The notes: generated by a model from the sequence alone, not told the origin. A DNA stretch of 64,000 bases from Acinetobacter zhairuonensis (GCF_022601715.1 NZ_JAKVIM010000008.1:89546-153545); one strand, 5' to 3'; shown: positions 19,284-29,265, counted from the stretch's first letter. Numbers and translations: made by a program.

Positions 19284-19711
19284 TGCATATTCAGAATATT
19301 CTCGTGGTCTGTATTGGAAATATTTGTCGTAGCCCAATGGCTGAATATTTTTTAAAACAGGAATTTCCCCAACTGCATGTTGAGTCTGCGGGGATCTCTG
19401 GTTTAATTGGACATAGTGCCGACGATAAAGCTATTTTGTGCATGCAAAGGCATGGTATTGATATGCAGCCACATATTGCAAAAAAGTTAAGTGCCGAGTT
19501 AATTAAAAAATCAGACTTAATATTAGTGATGAGTCAAAATCAACAAAAACATATCGAACAGACATGGCCTTTTTCCAAAGGAAAAACCTTTCGATTAGGG
19601 CATTGGCAAGGGAAAAATGTGCCTGACCCTTACCAGCATGAACAAGCCGTTTTTGATGATACCTGTCAGCTTATACAAAATTGTATAAATGACTGGAAGA
19701 AACATATTTAA
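19283..19711 (+). CDS. wzb: Low-molecular-weight protein tyrosine phosphatase Wzb
   Basis: Dephosphorylates the tyrosine kinase Wzc and so keeps the export machine cycling. The 142 residues carry the active-site loop Cys10-x5-Arg16 (CIGNICRS) and the general-acid aspartate in VPDPYQ near the C-terminus, as in all low-molecular-weight phosphatases. It sits between wza and wzc, overlapping wza by one base and followed 18 bases later by wzc. Confidence 0.94.
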   Translation: MHIQNILVVCIGNICRSPMAEYFLKQEFPQLHVESAGISGLIGHSADDKAILCMQRHGIDMQPHIAKKLSAELIKKSDLILVMSQNQQKHIEQTWPFSKGKTFRLGHWQGKNVPDPYQHEQAVFDDTCQLIQNCINDWKKHI

Positions 19712-19729
19712 CCCATTGATAGCAAAATT

Positions 19730-21913
19730 ATGAGCCAAAATACCAATACAGAAGACACAATTGATTTAAAAGAGCTGTTCTTTTCGCTAATTGCTCAATG
19801 GAAACTAATTGCTTTATGTACCATCTTAAGTCTGGTGTGTGCATTACTCTATTTAAGAACAACTCAAGATATTTACGCAGTAGATGCATTGATCCAGGTT
19901 GAAGATAGTAAGGGAGCAGGTACTGCTGCTTTATTAGGTAATCTATCATCTATGGTAGAGCAAAAGTCGCCAGCCCAAGCAGAAATTGAGATTTTGAGAT
20001 CACGTTTGGTTCTCGGGCAAGTCATACAGCAACTACATTTAGATTTTAGTATTTCTTCTACTGATGATACGATCTTTAATCGCCTGCTTAATCAAGATAC
20101 CTTTCAAACGGAATATCAACCACAGGCTGTTACTTTTTACAATAATGAAAAGTCATTTCAGATCAGAAAGTTTGATGTTCCCGCTGAATATCTAAATCAA
20201 CCACTTCTTCTACGTTTTGAAGGTAAACTATTTACTTTAATAGATCAAAAAACAGATGAAGTAGTTTTTAAGGGCTCCTTAAACCAGTTGAATCAAGACC
20301 GCTCTTCTTATGGAACGTGGAATATTGGCATTTTTAGCCGTGACTCATTAAATTCAAGTTATAATGTTCAGAAGATGTCGCTGCCTGCTGCGGTAAATTC
20401 GATTCTTGATCATTATTCTGTGGCAGAAAAAGGTAAACTCACAGGTGTACTTGGACTGAATTATCAAGGCCCTGATAAAGAACACATCACTAAAGTTTTA
20501 AATTCTATTTTAGTTGCTTATAGCAAACAGAATATCGAACGTCGTTCTGCGGAAACTGCCCAAACCCTAAAATTTCTGGATGAGCAACTCCCTGAACTAA
20601 AACAACAACTTGATGTTGCTGAACGTGAGTTTAACAAATTCCGTGAACAGTATAATACGGTAGATGTTACCAAAGAGTCTGAACTCTATCTAACTCAAAG
20701 TATTAATCTTGAAACCCAAAAGATTCAATTAGAGCAAAAACAAGCTGAACTTGCTGAAAAATATACAGCTGAACATCCTGCAATGCAGCAAATCGATGCT
20801 CAACTTGCCTCAATTAATAGTAAAATTAAAGAACTCAATGCAACATTAAAACAATTACCAGACCTGCAACGCCGCTATTTACAGTTATATCGTGAAGTTG
20901 AAGTTAAACAACAACTCTACACCACTTTATTAAACTCTTATCAGCAGTTACGTATTGCCAAAGCCGGTGAAATTGGCAATGTTCGTATTGTTGATACAGC
21001 GGTGTTGCCAATTGAACCAATTAAGCCTAAAAAGTTATTGGTACTACTATTATCAATTTTTGTCGGTGGCTTTATTGGTGTCCTTGTAGCATTGATGCGA
21101 AATATGATGCGTACAGGAATTAAAGATTCTGGTCAAATCGAGACCGAACTTGATCTTCCTGTTTATGCAACAGTTCCTCGTTCGCCTGTGCAAGAAAACC
21201 GTATCAACATTCTCAAGAAGAAGAAACACATCCCTATTCTTGCCGTCAAAAATAGTGATGATATCGCGATTGAAAGTTTACGTAGCATGCGTACCGCAAT
21301 CCATTTTGCACTCAATAATGCGCGAAATAATGTCATTATGATTTCCGGACCAGCACCAGAGCTCGGTAAGTCTTTTGTTTCGACTAATCTGGCAGTGATT
21401 CTGGCGCAAAGCAATAAGCGTGTACTCTTAATTGATGCTGACTTACGACGCGGGTATTTACATAAATATTTCCATCAGGATAATCAATCTGGTCTGGCGG
21501 AATATCTGAATGATCAACAACCACTAGATAAAATTGTTAAAACGACTGAAGTTGAAAATTTATCAGTCATTACTCGAGGTAAAAGCCCCGCAAACCCATC
21601 TGAGCTGCTCAGTACAACGCGATTTAAAGACTTACTTGAACAGCTTTCTACTCAGTTTGATCATATTATTGTGGATACTCCACCAATTCTGGCGGTTACT
21701 GATGGTATTATCATTTCGCAATATGCAGGCGTTAACCTTGTGATTGCACGCTATGGTAAGACACAAATTAAAGAACTGGAATTGGTCGTTAACCGCTTTG
21801 AACAAGCGAGCGTTAAAGTTACGGGTATTATCTTGAATGATATTCAACGTACGGCTGGCTCAAGTTATGGTTATAACTACGCGTATGCCTATAAAAATAC
21901 CCAAGATGATTGA
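19730..21913 (+). CDS. wzc: Capsule tyrosine autokinase Wzc
   Basis: Inner-membrane co-polymerase and BY-kinase that controls chain length and docks with Wza. The 727 residues have a first membrane helix at about 30-50, a large periplasmic coiled-coil region (about 270-400), a second helix near 440, and a cytoplasmic kinase. Kinase motifs are Walker A GPAPELGKS (about 539-548), A' VLLIDADLRRG and Walker B IIVDTPP. The tail GSSYGYNYAYAYKN holds a tyrosine cluster for autophosphorylation. A strong terminator follows at 21935. Confidence 0.95.
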   Translation: MSQNTNTEDTIDLKELFFSLIAQWKLIALCTILSLVCALLYLRTTQDIYAVDALIQVEDSKGAGTAALLGNLSSMVEQKSPAQAEIEILRSRLVLGQVIQQLHLDFSISSTDDTIFNRLLNQDTFQTEYQPQAVTFYNNEKSFQIRKFDVPAEYLNQPLLLRFEGKLFTLIDQKTDEVVFKGSLNQLNQDRSSYGTWNIGIFSRDSLNSSYNVQKMSLPAAVNSILDHYSVAEKGKLTGVLGLNYQGPDKEHITKVLNSILVAYSKQNIERRSAETAQTLKFLDEQLPELKQQLDVAEREFNKFREQYNTVDVTKESELYLTQSINLETQKIQLEQKQAELAEKYTAEHPAMQQIDAQLASINSKIKELNATLKQLPDLQRRYLQLYREVEVKQQLYTTLLNSYQQLRIAKAGEIGNVRIVDTAVLPIEPIKPKKLLVLLLSIFVGGFIGVLVALMRNMMRTGIKDSGQIETELDLPVYATVPRSPVQENRINILKKKKHIPILAVKNSDDIAIESLRSMRTAIHFALNNARNNVIMISGPAPELGKSFVSTNLAVILAQSNKRVLLIDADLRRGYLHKYFHQDNQSGLAEYLNDQQPLDKIVKTTEVENLSVITRGKSPANPSELLSTTRFKDLLEQLSTQFDHIIVDTPPILAVTDGIIISQYAGVNLVIARYGKTQIKELELVVNRFEQASVKVTGIILNDIQRTAGSSYGYNYAYAYKNTQDD

Positions 21914-21934
21914 TCGTTCTAGCTCTATTTAATT

Positions 21935-21965
21935 AAAAAGGATCAGCATTATGCTGGTCCTTTTT
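21935..21965 (+). terminator. Intrinsic terminator of wza-wzb-wzc
   Basis: A-tract, stem AAGGATCAGCA pairing with TGCTGGTCCTT (one G-U pair), short loop, then a run of T. It lies 22 bases past the wzc stop and can act in both directions. Confidence 0.9.
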
Positions 21966-22132
21966 ATTTGTATAAAAAATGTTTTAGCTTATCAGTCTGT
22001 TATAGCTTCTTTATTGATACAGGCATATAGTAATATCCAATTATAAAGCTGGTTGAAATAGCATCTACGCTTTTAAAAATTTGCTAAAATGGTGGCAAAT
22101 TTTGAATACTACAATGAATTTTGGAAAACCCT

Positions 22133-22837
22133 ATGAGTAAAGCCTTACCCATCGCTGTTGCTGTAATTTTAGGCGGTGCTGCACTTGTTCCAGTTTATTA
22201 TGCAACCCAACACCCTGAAGCCATCACTTCAAAAGCCTCTAAAAATGCTTCTGCTGTTGAAAAAATTAGCTATGCTTTAGGCTATGAAGTTGCCCACCAA
22301 ACACCACCTGAACTCGACATTAACAGCTTTGTGACAGGCGTCCGTGAAGGGCACGCTCGTACCCAGCCTGCTTATACCGAGCAAGAATTACAACAAGCTT
22401 ATCAGCAATTCCAACAAGAAATGCAGCAAAAACAAGCAGATCAAGCCAAAAATACACAAAGTGCAAGCGATAGCTTCCTGACCGAAAATGCTAAAAAATC
22501 GGGCGTGAAAACCACAGCTTCTGGACTGCAATATATCATTACCCAAGAAGGGACTGGCAAGCAGCCAGCAGCTGACTCTGTGGTAACCGTACACTACACA
22601 GGTAAATTGGTTGACGGTAAAGTTTTTGATAGCTCGATTCAACGTGGTGAACCAATTGAGTTCCCATTGAATCAGGTCATCCCAGGCTGGACTGAAGGTT
22701 TACAGTTAATGAAAGAAGGCGGCAAAGCGACTCTGTTTATTCCAGCAAAATTGGGTTACGGTGAACAAGGTGTTCCAGGCACCATTCCTGCCAACAGTAC
22801 GCTGATTTTTGATGTTGAATTAATTAAAGTGAAATAA
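22133..22837 (+). CDS. FKBP-type peptidyl-prolyl isomerase, membrane-anchored (Mip/FkpA family)
   Basis: Isomerises proline bonds in periplasmic proteins. I use the ATG at 22133 (234 residues); a TTG twelve bases upstream is less likely. There is an N-terminal hydrophobic anchor ([20 protein letters not shown]), a helical dimerisation region rich in glutamine (about 45-115), and a C-terminal FKBP domain with [18 protein letters not shown] and [12 protein letters not shown]. It is followed by a close relative at 23041. One of the pair is what K locus maps call fkpA. Confidence 0.9.
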   Translation: MSKALPIAVAVILGGAALVPVYYATQHPEAITSKASKNASAVEKISYALGYEVAHQTPPELDINSFVTGVREGHARTQPAYTEQELQQAYQQFQQEMQQKQADQAKNTQSASDSFLTENAKKSGVKTTASGLQYIITQEGTGKQPAADSVVTVHYTGKLVDGKVFDSSIQRGEPIEFPLNQVIPGWTEGLQLMKEGGKATLFIPAKLGYGEQGVPGTIPANSTLIFDVELIKVK

Positions 22838-22844
22838 GAAATAG

Positions 22845-22866
22845 AGGAGAGCTTAGCTCTCCTTCT
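22845..22866 (+). terminator. Hairpin terminator after the first FKBP gene
   Basis: Stem AGGAGAGC pairing with GCTCTCCT around a TTA loop, followed by TTCTTTC; the T-run is broken, so efficiency may be modest. Confidence 0.65.
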
Positions 22867-23040
22867 TTCGCTTTAGGCAATCGACTTTTTACAAAATCGA
22901 GTGTTCCTCAACTAGAACAGATTTTATATATTAAAAGTTCTAAACTGATTGAACTTGAATACACTAAAAAATAAAAAGTTCTGTCCTACGTATTCCTGAT
23001 ACTCGAATATAGCGACACGAAAATTCCTTAGGAAGATTGA

Positions 23041-23730
23041 ATGAAAATACAAATACTGTTGGCATCTACCCTGTTATTGAGTGCCACTGCTTTTGCCAAG
23101 CCAATTACCACCAGCAGCTCCGCTTCAGAACAAGTCGGTTATAGCTTTGGCTATTTGATGGGTCGTACCAACGCCGAGTCCATGAAAGATTTAAATCTCG
23201 AAGCCTTTATTCAAGGGCTGCGTGAAGCGGCTCAAGGGAAAGATGCATCGCTTACTGATGAGGAAATGGCGCGTATTTTAACCCAATATAAAAAGCAGGC
23301 TGAAGCACGACAACTGATTGAATTAAGAAAGCAAGCTGAAGAAAATAGTAAAATTGGCACAGCTTTTCTCGCAGAAAATGCCAAAAAGTCAGGCGTACAA
23401 ACCACTGCTTCAGGTCTGCAATATCAAGTACTAAAAACTGGTACAGGGAAAACCCCGAAAGTAAGTTCTAAAGTCAAAGTCGACTATGAAGGACGTTTAA
23501 TTGATGGGACAGTTTTTGATAGTTCAATCGCTCGTCAGCATCCTGCCGAATTCCAAGTCAATCAAGTCATTCAAGGCTGGACGGAAGGCCTACAGTTGAT
23601 GAAAGAAGGCGCAAAATATCGCTTCTTTATTCCATCGAATCTTGCCTATGGTCAGATTGGTTCTGGCGATATTATCGAGCCAAACAGTACCTTAATTTTT
23701 GATGTCGAATTATTACAAGTGTTACCTTAA
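23041..23730 (+). CDS. fkpA: FKBP-type peptidyl-prolyl isomerase FkpA, secreted
   Basis: Periplasmic folding catalyst, 229 residues, with a classical cleavable signal peptide (MKIQILLASTLLLSATAFA). It has an N-terminal dimerisation domain (SEQVGYSFGYLMGR onward) and a C-terminal FKBP domain with VKVDYEGRLIDGTVFDSS and [20 protein letters not shown]. It shares order and many residues with the preceding gene, but has a signal peptide instead of an anchor. In Acinetobacter fkpA marks the conserved edge of the K locus. A strong terminator follows. Confidence 0.93.
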   Translation: MKIQILLASTLLLSATAFAKPITTSSSASEQVGYSFGYLMGRTNAESMKDLNLEAFIQGLREAAQGKDASLTDEEMARILTQYKKQAEARQLIELRKQAEENSKIGTAFLAENAKKSGVQTTASGLQYQVLKTGTGKTPKVSSKVKVDYEGRLIDGTVFDSSIARQHPAEFQVNQVIQGWTEGLQLMKEGAKYRFFIPSNLAYGQIGSGDIIEPNSTLIFDVELLQVLP

Positions 23731-23731
23731 T

Positions 23732-23764
23732 AAAAAAGGGACTGATTTCAGTCCCCTTTTTTTA
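23732..23764 (+). terminator. Bidirectional terminator between fkpA and murJ
   Basis: A-tract, stem GGGACTGA pairing with TCAGTCCC, loop TT, then seven or more T. The two converging genes share it. Confidence 0.92.
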
Positions 23765-23802
23765 AAACTCTAAACTAGATTTTTCTGTAAATCGTCAATC
23801 GC

Positions 23803-25344
23803 TTATGGTCGAATATCTCGTGGGCGGAAGCCCATTAAGATTAATCCGATCAGGTAAGCCGCAACCCCAAGTACACATAAGCCAATCACTTCAGCAACAC
23901 GCATCCATTGTGACACTGTGCCATCATACCAAGTTAAACCGTAAGCCAAAGCAGCAATCATCACGATATTAGCCACTCCATATTGTAAAAACAGTTTTTT
24001 CCAATGTGGACCAAAACGGAAGATATGACGTTTATGCAAATAGAAATACAGCATACCTGCATTCACCAACGCCGAACCTGAAGATGCCAATGCCAATGCC
24101 ATGTGTTCGGCATGCCAATCAATCAGTTTAAAGAAACCAATAAACACGACGTTTAAAATCGCATTTGCTGCAACTGCCATTAAACCGACCCGGACTGGGG
24201 TTTTGGTATCTTGCTGGGCATAGAAACCAGGTGCAAAGACTTTAATCAACATAAAAGAAATTACCCCAGCACTCATACACTGCAAAGCCAGTGCTGTCAT
24301 TTGCGTATCTTCTAAGGTAAATTCACCACGTTGAAACAAGGCTTGAATAATCGGGGTCGACAGCATAAACAACGCAATACTGGCAGGTAGCCCAACCATG
24401 ACTATCACCTTCGCAGCCCAGTCCATCATGCCACGGAATTTATGTTGATCCTGTTCCGCATGTCGTGCCGACAAAGACGGTAATATGACGGTACCAATCG
24501 CCACACCAATCAACCCGAGCGGCAACTCGGTCATACGTTCCGCACTATAGAGCCATGACACCGATCCATCCTGCATAAAGGATGCCCAGATGGTATTCAG
24601 CAATAAATTGATTTGGGTCACTGAAACACCGAATAAGGCAGGCAACATCAACTTCATGATGCGATCGACCCCTTCATGTTTAAAGTCGACCTTTGGTGGA
24701 ATCAATAAATTCTTGCGCCACAATTCTGGGATCTGGATCGCAAGCTGCAATACCCCTGCTGCAACCACCGACCAACCCAATGCCATGATCGGCTGAGCCA
24801 TATACGGTGTGAGCCACCATGCCCCTGCAATCATTGCAACATTGAGTAAAACAGGAGCAAATGCAGGCGTTGAAAAAGATCCATAACTGTTCAGAATGCT
24901 ACTGGCAAAAGCCGTCAGTGACATGAACATTAAATAGGGAATAGTGAGGCGGAACATGCTCACCGCCAGATCAAATTTCGCTGGATCTGAGTGGAAACCT
25001 GGCGCATAAATATACAAAACTGCAGGCGCAGCGACCATCGCAATAAAGGTCAGCAAGGTCATCACAGTGAGTAAACCACCAAACACTCGACTGATGAGAA
25101 TCTGGACTTCTGCGTGTGTCTTACTGGTTTTATATTCCGTTAGTACAGGAATAAAAGCTTGTGAAAACGCCCCTTCCGCAAATAAGCGCCGAAAAAAATT
25201 GGGGATACGGAAAGCGACGACGAACGTATCGAAATCCTTACCTGCACCAAATACATTGAGCAAGACAATATCGCGGACTAAACCAAGTACGCGAGACAAC
25301 ATGGTCATTGCACTGACAATAAAGGTCGATCGCCAAAGCGCCAT
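23803..25344 (-). CDS. murJ: Lipid II flippase MurJ (MviN)
   Basis: Moves lipid II across the inner membrane for peptidoglycan synthesis. I start at the ATG at 25344 (513 residues), preceded by GGGTGG at workable spacing; a GTG at 25353 adds three residues with no better site. The protein is hydrophobic throughout, about fourteen helices, with the conserved N-terminal MLSRVLGLVRD and the NFFRRLFAEGAFSQAFIPV segment of MurJ. It is the neighbour of the K locus in Acinetobacter genomes. Confidence 0.95.
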   Translation of the reverse strand: MALWRSTFIVSAMTMLSRVLGLVRDIVLLNVFGAGKDFDTFVVAFRIPNFFRRLFAEGAFSQAFIPVLTEYKTSKTHAEVQILISRVFGGLLTVMTLLTFIAMVAAPAVLYIYAPGFHSDPAKFDLAVSMFRLTIPYLMFMSLTAFASSILNSYGSFSTPAFAPVLLNVAMIAGAWWLTPYMAQPIMALGWSVVAAGVLQLAIQIPELWRKNLLIPPKVDFKHEGVDRIMKLMLPALFGVSVTQINLLLNTIWASFMQDGSVSWLYSAERMTELPLGLIGVAIGTVILPSLSARHAEQDQHKFRGMMDWAAKVIVMVGLPASIALFMLSTPIIQALFQRGEFTLEDTQMTALALQCMSAGVISFMLIKVFAPGFYAQQDTKTPVRVGLMAVAANAILNVVFIGFFKLIDWHAEHMALALASSGSALVNAGMLYFYLHKRHIFRFGPHWKKLFLQYGVANIVMIAALAYGLTWYDGTVSQWMRVAEVIGLCVLGVAAYLIGLILMGFRPRDIRP

Positions 25345-25437
25345 CGTTACCACCCAGTAAAAAAATTAGTCGCTATTGTAATGAAACTTGTGAAAGAAAA
25401 TCGTTGTTAAATGATTAATCTCAACGGAAATGTCTTT

Positions 25438-26013
25438 TTATTTTGCATGCTTGATCTGTTGGATCAAGCTACGTAACTTGCCCCAATCAAAGAAAGGACC
25501 CGGATCCGTTTTACGCCCTGGCGCAATATCGGAGTGCCCAGCCAAATGCTGTTGAATTGCAGGATAAGCTTGCTGCAAGCTCACAATCACTTGTGCCAAA
25601 ACCTGATATTGCTGTTCTTCAAAAGCAGTATCATCACTGCCCTCTAACTCAATCCCAATCGAATAATCATTGCATTCCTGTTGCCCCAAATAAGCTGAAC
25701 GTCCTGCATGCCAAGCACGTTGCGCAAAATTCACAAATTGCAGTACCTCGCCCGTACGTAAGATCAACAAATGCGCCGAAACCTTGAGTTCTTTAATAGT
25801 TTCAAAATAGGGATGCACACTCGGATCCAGCTGGTTCTGGAAAAATTGCTGGATATAGCCTCCGCCAAACTGTGACGGCGGCAAACTGATGTTGTGGATC
25901 ACCACCAGTTCAATTTGGGCTGTCTCTGGTCGCTGATTAAAATTAGGCGATGGAATTTGTGTCGCACCGATGAGTTGACCATCGACAACCTGAAAAGATG
26001 GAGCCTGCTGCAT
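25438..26013 (-). CDS. ampD: 1,6-anhydro-N-acetylmuramyl-L-alanine amidase AmpD
   Basis: Cytoplasmic zinc amidase that recycles cell-wall muropeptides; its loss is known to raise AmpC beta-lactamase in many Gram-negatives. The 191 residues show the amidase_2 zinc ligands: His40 in VVIHNISLP, the histidine of GHSDIAPGRKTDPG near 159 and the aspartate near 167. WHAGRS precedes them. It has no signal peptide, as expected for AmpD and unlike AmiD. It reads the same way as murJ with an 84-base gap. Confidence 0.94.
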   Translation of the reverse strand: MQQAPSFQVVDGQLIGATQIPSPNFNQRPETAQIELVVIHNISLPPSQFGGGYIQQFFQNQLDPSVHPYFETIKELKVSAHLLILRTGEVLQFVNFAQRAWHAGRSAYLGQQECNDYSIGIELEGSDDTAFEEQQYQVLAQVIVSLQQAYPAIQQHLAGHSDIAPGRKTDPGPFFDWGKLRSLIQQIKHAK

Positions 26014-26182
26014 AATCCATTCCTAATTTTATGGAGGGTTAATCGGTATGTGCACCATGCTAAAACTTTCATCACGAAATCTCAAATCTACAGAATAAAC
26101 TGCACAGAACAAATCTATTTACAGCAGAACAGTGTTAAGATAACGCGCAATTTTCATGGGTTAAAAAAGACACGGAAAGACT

Positions 26183-27028
26183 ATGAGCATTTCTCCAGCG
26201 TTGCTTGAACAATCAATTCAAATCAATATTCAACAAGCACTCCAAGAAGATATTGGGGATGGGGATATTACGGCTTTATTGACCCCTGAAGATGAGCAAG
26301 CGACGGCAACCATCATTAGCCGCGAAGACATGATCTTAGCGGGTCAACCATGGGTCAATGCCTTAATTCAGGCCTTTGATGCTTCAGTCCAAGTCACTTG
26401 GTTAAAACAAGATGGTGATACGGTTCTTGCCAATGAAGCATTTTTAAAGCTTGCAGGTTCCGCACGCAGTTTACTAACGGTTGAACGTCCAGCACTGAAC
26501 TTTATTCAGACTCTTTCGGCAGTGGCGACCAAAACTGCCGATTATGTTAAACAGCTGGATGGCTTAAATACCAAACTTCTAGACACTCGCAAAACCATCC
26601 CTGGTTTACGTATTGCGCAGAAATATGCAGTTGCAGTCGGTGGTGGTCAAAATCACCGTTTAGGTCTGTTTGATGCCTTTTTAATTAAAGAAAATCACAT
26701 TATGGCGGCAGGTGGAATTGCTGAGGCGATTGCCAAAGCCCATCAAATTGCACCAGGTAAACCTGTAGAAGTGGAAGTTGAAACTTGGGATGAATTGAAC
26801 CAAGCACTTGAAGCCCAAGCGGATATTGTGATGTTGGATAATTTTAGTCAACAACAAATGATTGATGCGGTTCAGCATGTAGCAGGTCGCTGTAAACTGG
26901 AAGCTTCGGGTAATATTACCATTGAAAATTTACGCCAAGTGGCCACAACGGGTGTTGATTATATTTCAATGGGTGTACTGACCAAAGATGTCAAAGCGAT
27001 TGATTTATCCATGCGTTTTAATGGCTAA
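26183..27028 (+). CDS. nadC: Nicotinate-nucleotide pyrophosphorylase (quinolinate phosphoribosyltransferase)
   Basis: Converts quinolinate and PRPP to nicotinate mononucleotide in NAD synthesis. The 281-residue protein has the family start EDIGDGDITALL, the central TRKTIPGLR substrate loop, GGGQNHRLGLFDAFLIKENH with active-site lysine, and EVEVETWDEL. It diverges from ampD. A clear hairpin terminator follows. Confidence 0.95.
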   Translation: MSISPALLEQSIQINIQQALQEDIGDGDITALLTPEDEQATATIISREDMILAGQPWVNALIQAFDASVQVTWLKQDGDTVLANEAFLKLAGSARSLLTVERPALNFIQTLSAVATKTADYVKQLDGLNTKLLDTRKTIPGLRIAQKYAVAVGGGQNHRLGLFDAFLIKENHIMAAGGIAEAIAKAHQIAPGKPVEVEVETWDELNQALEAQADIVMLDNFSQQQMIDAVQHVAGRCKLEASGNITIENLRQVATTGVDYISMGVLTKDVKAIDLSMRFNG

Positions 27029-27044
27029 TTTTCCTCCAAACATC

Positions 27045-27077
27045 GGCGATCAACATTTAGCTTGATCGCCTATTTTC
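27045..27077 (+). terminator. Intrinsic terminator of nadC
   Basis: Perfect 9-base stem GGCGATCAA / TTGATCGCC with an eight-base loop, followed by TATTTT. Confidence 0.8.
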
Positions 27078-27186
27078 CATACACATTAAGTCGATTGAAA
27101 ATTATCTCGAAAGTTCTATAATTCCGAGCTAACTTTTCTCCCCCATAGCGGCTGTTATAAATATCTGGAAACAGCAAATTCTATTT

Positions 27187-28989
27187 TTGCTGATTGCACT
27201 GGTATCGGTAGCCCTTTTTTGCTTATACCCAGCTCTACCGAAAATTTTAAAAAATCCAGAAATATATTTTCACTTAAATGGCGCAAAAATCGTGATTTCA
27301 GTGTTAATTAATTACGCACTCATTTCCTTTATTTACTTATTGTTTAGAAAAACATTTATTACTCTTTTCTTTAGCCAATTTATTTTCTTATTGCTGATTT
27401 TTATCAATGAACAAAAAGAAAAATACTTATCTGCCAGTCTAGTGCCCAGTGATTTCTTACTGATTAAAGAAACCTTTATTGTCGCGCCTTGGTTACTCAA
27501 ATTTTCGGTGCTCACAGGCGTTACCTTATGTATTGCACTAATGGTGTTCCTTTACCGTAAAGAGCGCCTTGAGAAAAAGCGGCTCTTTTTTTCGAATGCA
27601 CTATTATCACTATTGGGGCTTGGATTTTTGATTAGCGCCAACTTTAGTAATAACTTTGGTCATTTTTGTCAGCAATCCCCTCAAAGCTGGCTATGTAAAT
27701 ATCAACAAGCTTTTCCCAATACTAGAGGTGATTGGATTGGTGACCATCTGACCATTCAAAAAATTGGTTTTATCCCCTTTTTCTTTTCCAAATCCATAGA
27801 TAGCTTAAATACCCAACTGTTTACAGAAAATATTCCAGAGCCAACCATCAAAGCCCTGTATACAACTTTTAGCCAAACAACGACTGCCACTTCACCTACT
27901 GAACAACAACCGAATATTGTGATGATCATGAGTGAGGCGCATTGGGATGCCCGTCAGTTAGGCAAAAGTATTCCACAGAACATTACCCCTACCCTTGATC
28001 GCTATCAAACTGCAAGTCTGCTTTCACCGAGTTTTGGTGGCGGTACAGCGAATGTTGAGTTTGAGGTACTCACTAGTCTCAATATTTACTTGAATCATAA
28101 TGAGTTAATGTATGTTTCCAAGCTGAAGCGTCCAACTTATTCCCTGGCCACGTATTTAAGTAGCTTGGGCTATGACACCACGGCCATGCATAATAATGGC
28201 AAGTTTTTTTTCAATCGAAACTCAGTTTATACAAATTTAGGCTTTAATCGCTTTACATCTTTAGAGAATATGATCAGTTCACAAGATCGTGCCAAATATA
28301 TCAATCAAGGTGGTTGGGCAACAGATGAACTACTCTATCAAAATATTCGTAGCCAGCTCACACATACTAAGCAGCCACAATTTATTTACGCGATTACAGT
28401 AGAAAACCACTTTAGCTACAATGATGATCGCTACGGTAAAGATCATTTCAACATTAAGCAAGAGGGTCTCAGCGACGCCTCAAAACGCCAACTGAATACC
28501 TACCTCACGGGCTTGCAGCGTGCCGATCAACATGTCACGAAATTAATCCAAGATTTAAAACAAGTTGAACGTCCAACTATTGTGATTTTCTTTGGAGATC
28601 ATTTACCAAGCTTAGGTCAAGTATATGATGACTATCATTTCTTTGCTTCAGAGCAAGAAAAAGCCGAAAAGAAAGATGTGAAATTTTTCAGTACGCCATT
28701 GGCTGTTTGGAGTAACTACCCGATCGATCGTAGCCTGTTCCAGCAAAAGAATATTGCAGCCCACTTTCTTGCACCCAAAGTGCTAACTGCTGCCCAGCTA
28801 CCACTTCCGCCTTATTATCAATTTATTCAGGAAGTGAATTCTTGCTACAGTGCCATCCATCAAACAGGCGTCGAGCTAAATCCTGAATGTAAATACCCAC
28901 ATCCTCAACTACTGAATCAATATAAAGATTTAAATATGGATGTGTTAAATGGTAAAAATCATACTTATCAGCTTTTAGCGAAAAAGTAG
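27187..28989 (+). CDS. LtaS-type phosphoglycerol transferase / sulfatase-family membrane protein
   Basis: Five or so N-terminal membrane helices (first 155 residues) are followed by a periplasmic sulfatase-fold domain. The metal site has Glu250 in VMIMSEAHWD and nucleophile Thr287 in FGGGTANVEFE, with FFGDHLPSLG later. This is the LTA synthase/OpgB group, which moves phosphoglycerol from lipid; in Gram-negatives the acceptor is usually a glucan or other periplasmic glycan. The start is uncertain: no ATG is present. The frame is open from 27133; TTG at 27187 gives 600 residues, but ATA at 27157 would give a better N-terminus (NIWKQQILFLLIALV). Confidence 0.82.
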   Translation: MLIALVSVALFCLYPALPKILKNPEIYFHLNGAKIVISVLINYALISFIYLLFRKTFITLFFSQFIFLLLIFINEQKEKYLSASLVPSDFLLIKETFIVAPWLLKFSVLTGVTLCIALMVFLYRKERLEKKRLFFSNALLSLLGLGFLISANFSNNFGHFCQQSPQSWLCKYQQAFPNTRGDWIGDHLTIQKIGFIPFFFSKSIDSLNTQLFTENIPEPTIKALYTTFSQTTTATSPTEQQPNIVMIMSEAHWDARQLGKSIPQNITPTLDRYQTASLLSPSFGGGTANVEFEVLTSLNIYLNHNELMYVSKLKRPTYSLATYLSSLGYDTTAMHNNGKFFFNRNSVYTNLGFNRFTSLENMISSQDRAKYINQGGWATDELLYQNIRSQLTHTKQPQFIYAITVENHFSYNDDRYGKDHFNIKQEGLSDASKRQLNTYLTGLQRADQHVTKLIQDLKQVERPTIVIFFGDHLPSLGQVYDDYHFFASEQEKAEKKDVKFFSTPLAVWSNYPIDRSLFQQKNIAAHFLAPKVLTAAQLPLPPYYQFIQEVNSCYSAIHQTGVELNPECKYPHPQLLNQYKDLNMDVLNGKNHTYQLLAKK

Positions 28990-29001
28990 GATAAAGCTTT
29001 A

Positions 29002-29160
29002 TAACTTCGATGACTCTTTTTGGGTGGCTTGGTTGATCACTTCATTTTTTTCTGATTTATTCCATGCAGAAGCTGTTTGGTTGAATTCAGCAGGACGTGG
29101 ATCACATGCCATAATGACAAAGGTCACCACTGCGCAAAAGAGGATAAAAAATTGAGCCAT
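29002..29160 (-). CDS. Small putative membrane or lipoprotein, about 50 residues
   Basis: Starts at the ATG at 29160 after GGAG with nine bases of spacing. The protein opens with a hydrophobic stretch MAQFFILFCAVVTFVIMAC, then a short polar tail (DPRPAEFNQTASAWNKSE). IMAC could act as a lipobox at Cys19, or the stretch could be a simple membrane anchor. A longer frame from 29220 has no good ribosome site. It converges on the LtaS-type gene and reads with rph. I recognise no family. Confidence 0.5.
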
Positions 29161-29265
29161 AGCAGCCTGCTCCAATAAAATTGATGGCATGCAGTCTACA
29201 GTATGATCTTGACGATACAATTAAGTGCCTGTTATGGATTGGTCTTGATTTGATTAGGTTTTGTA

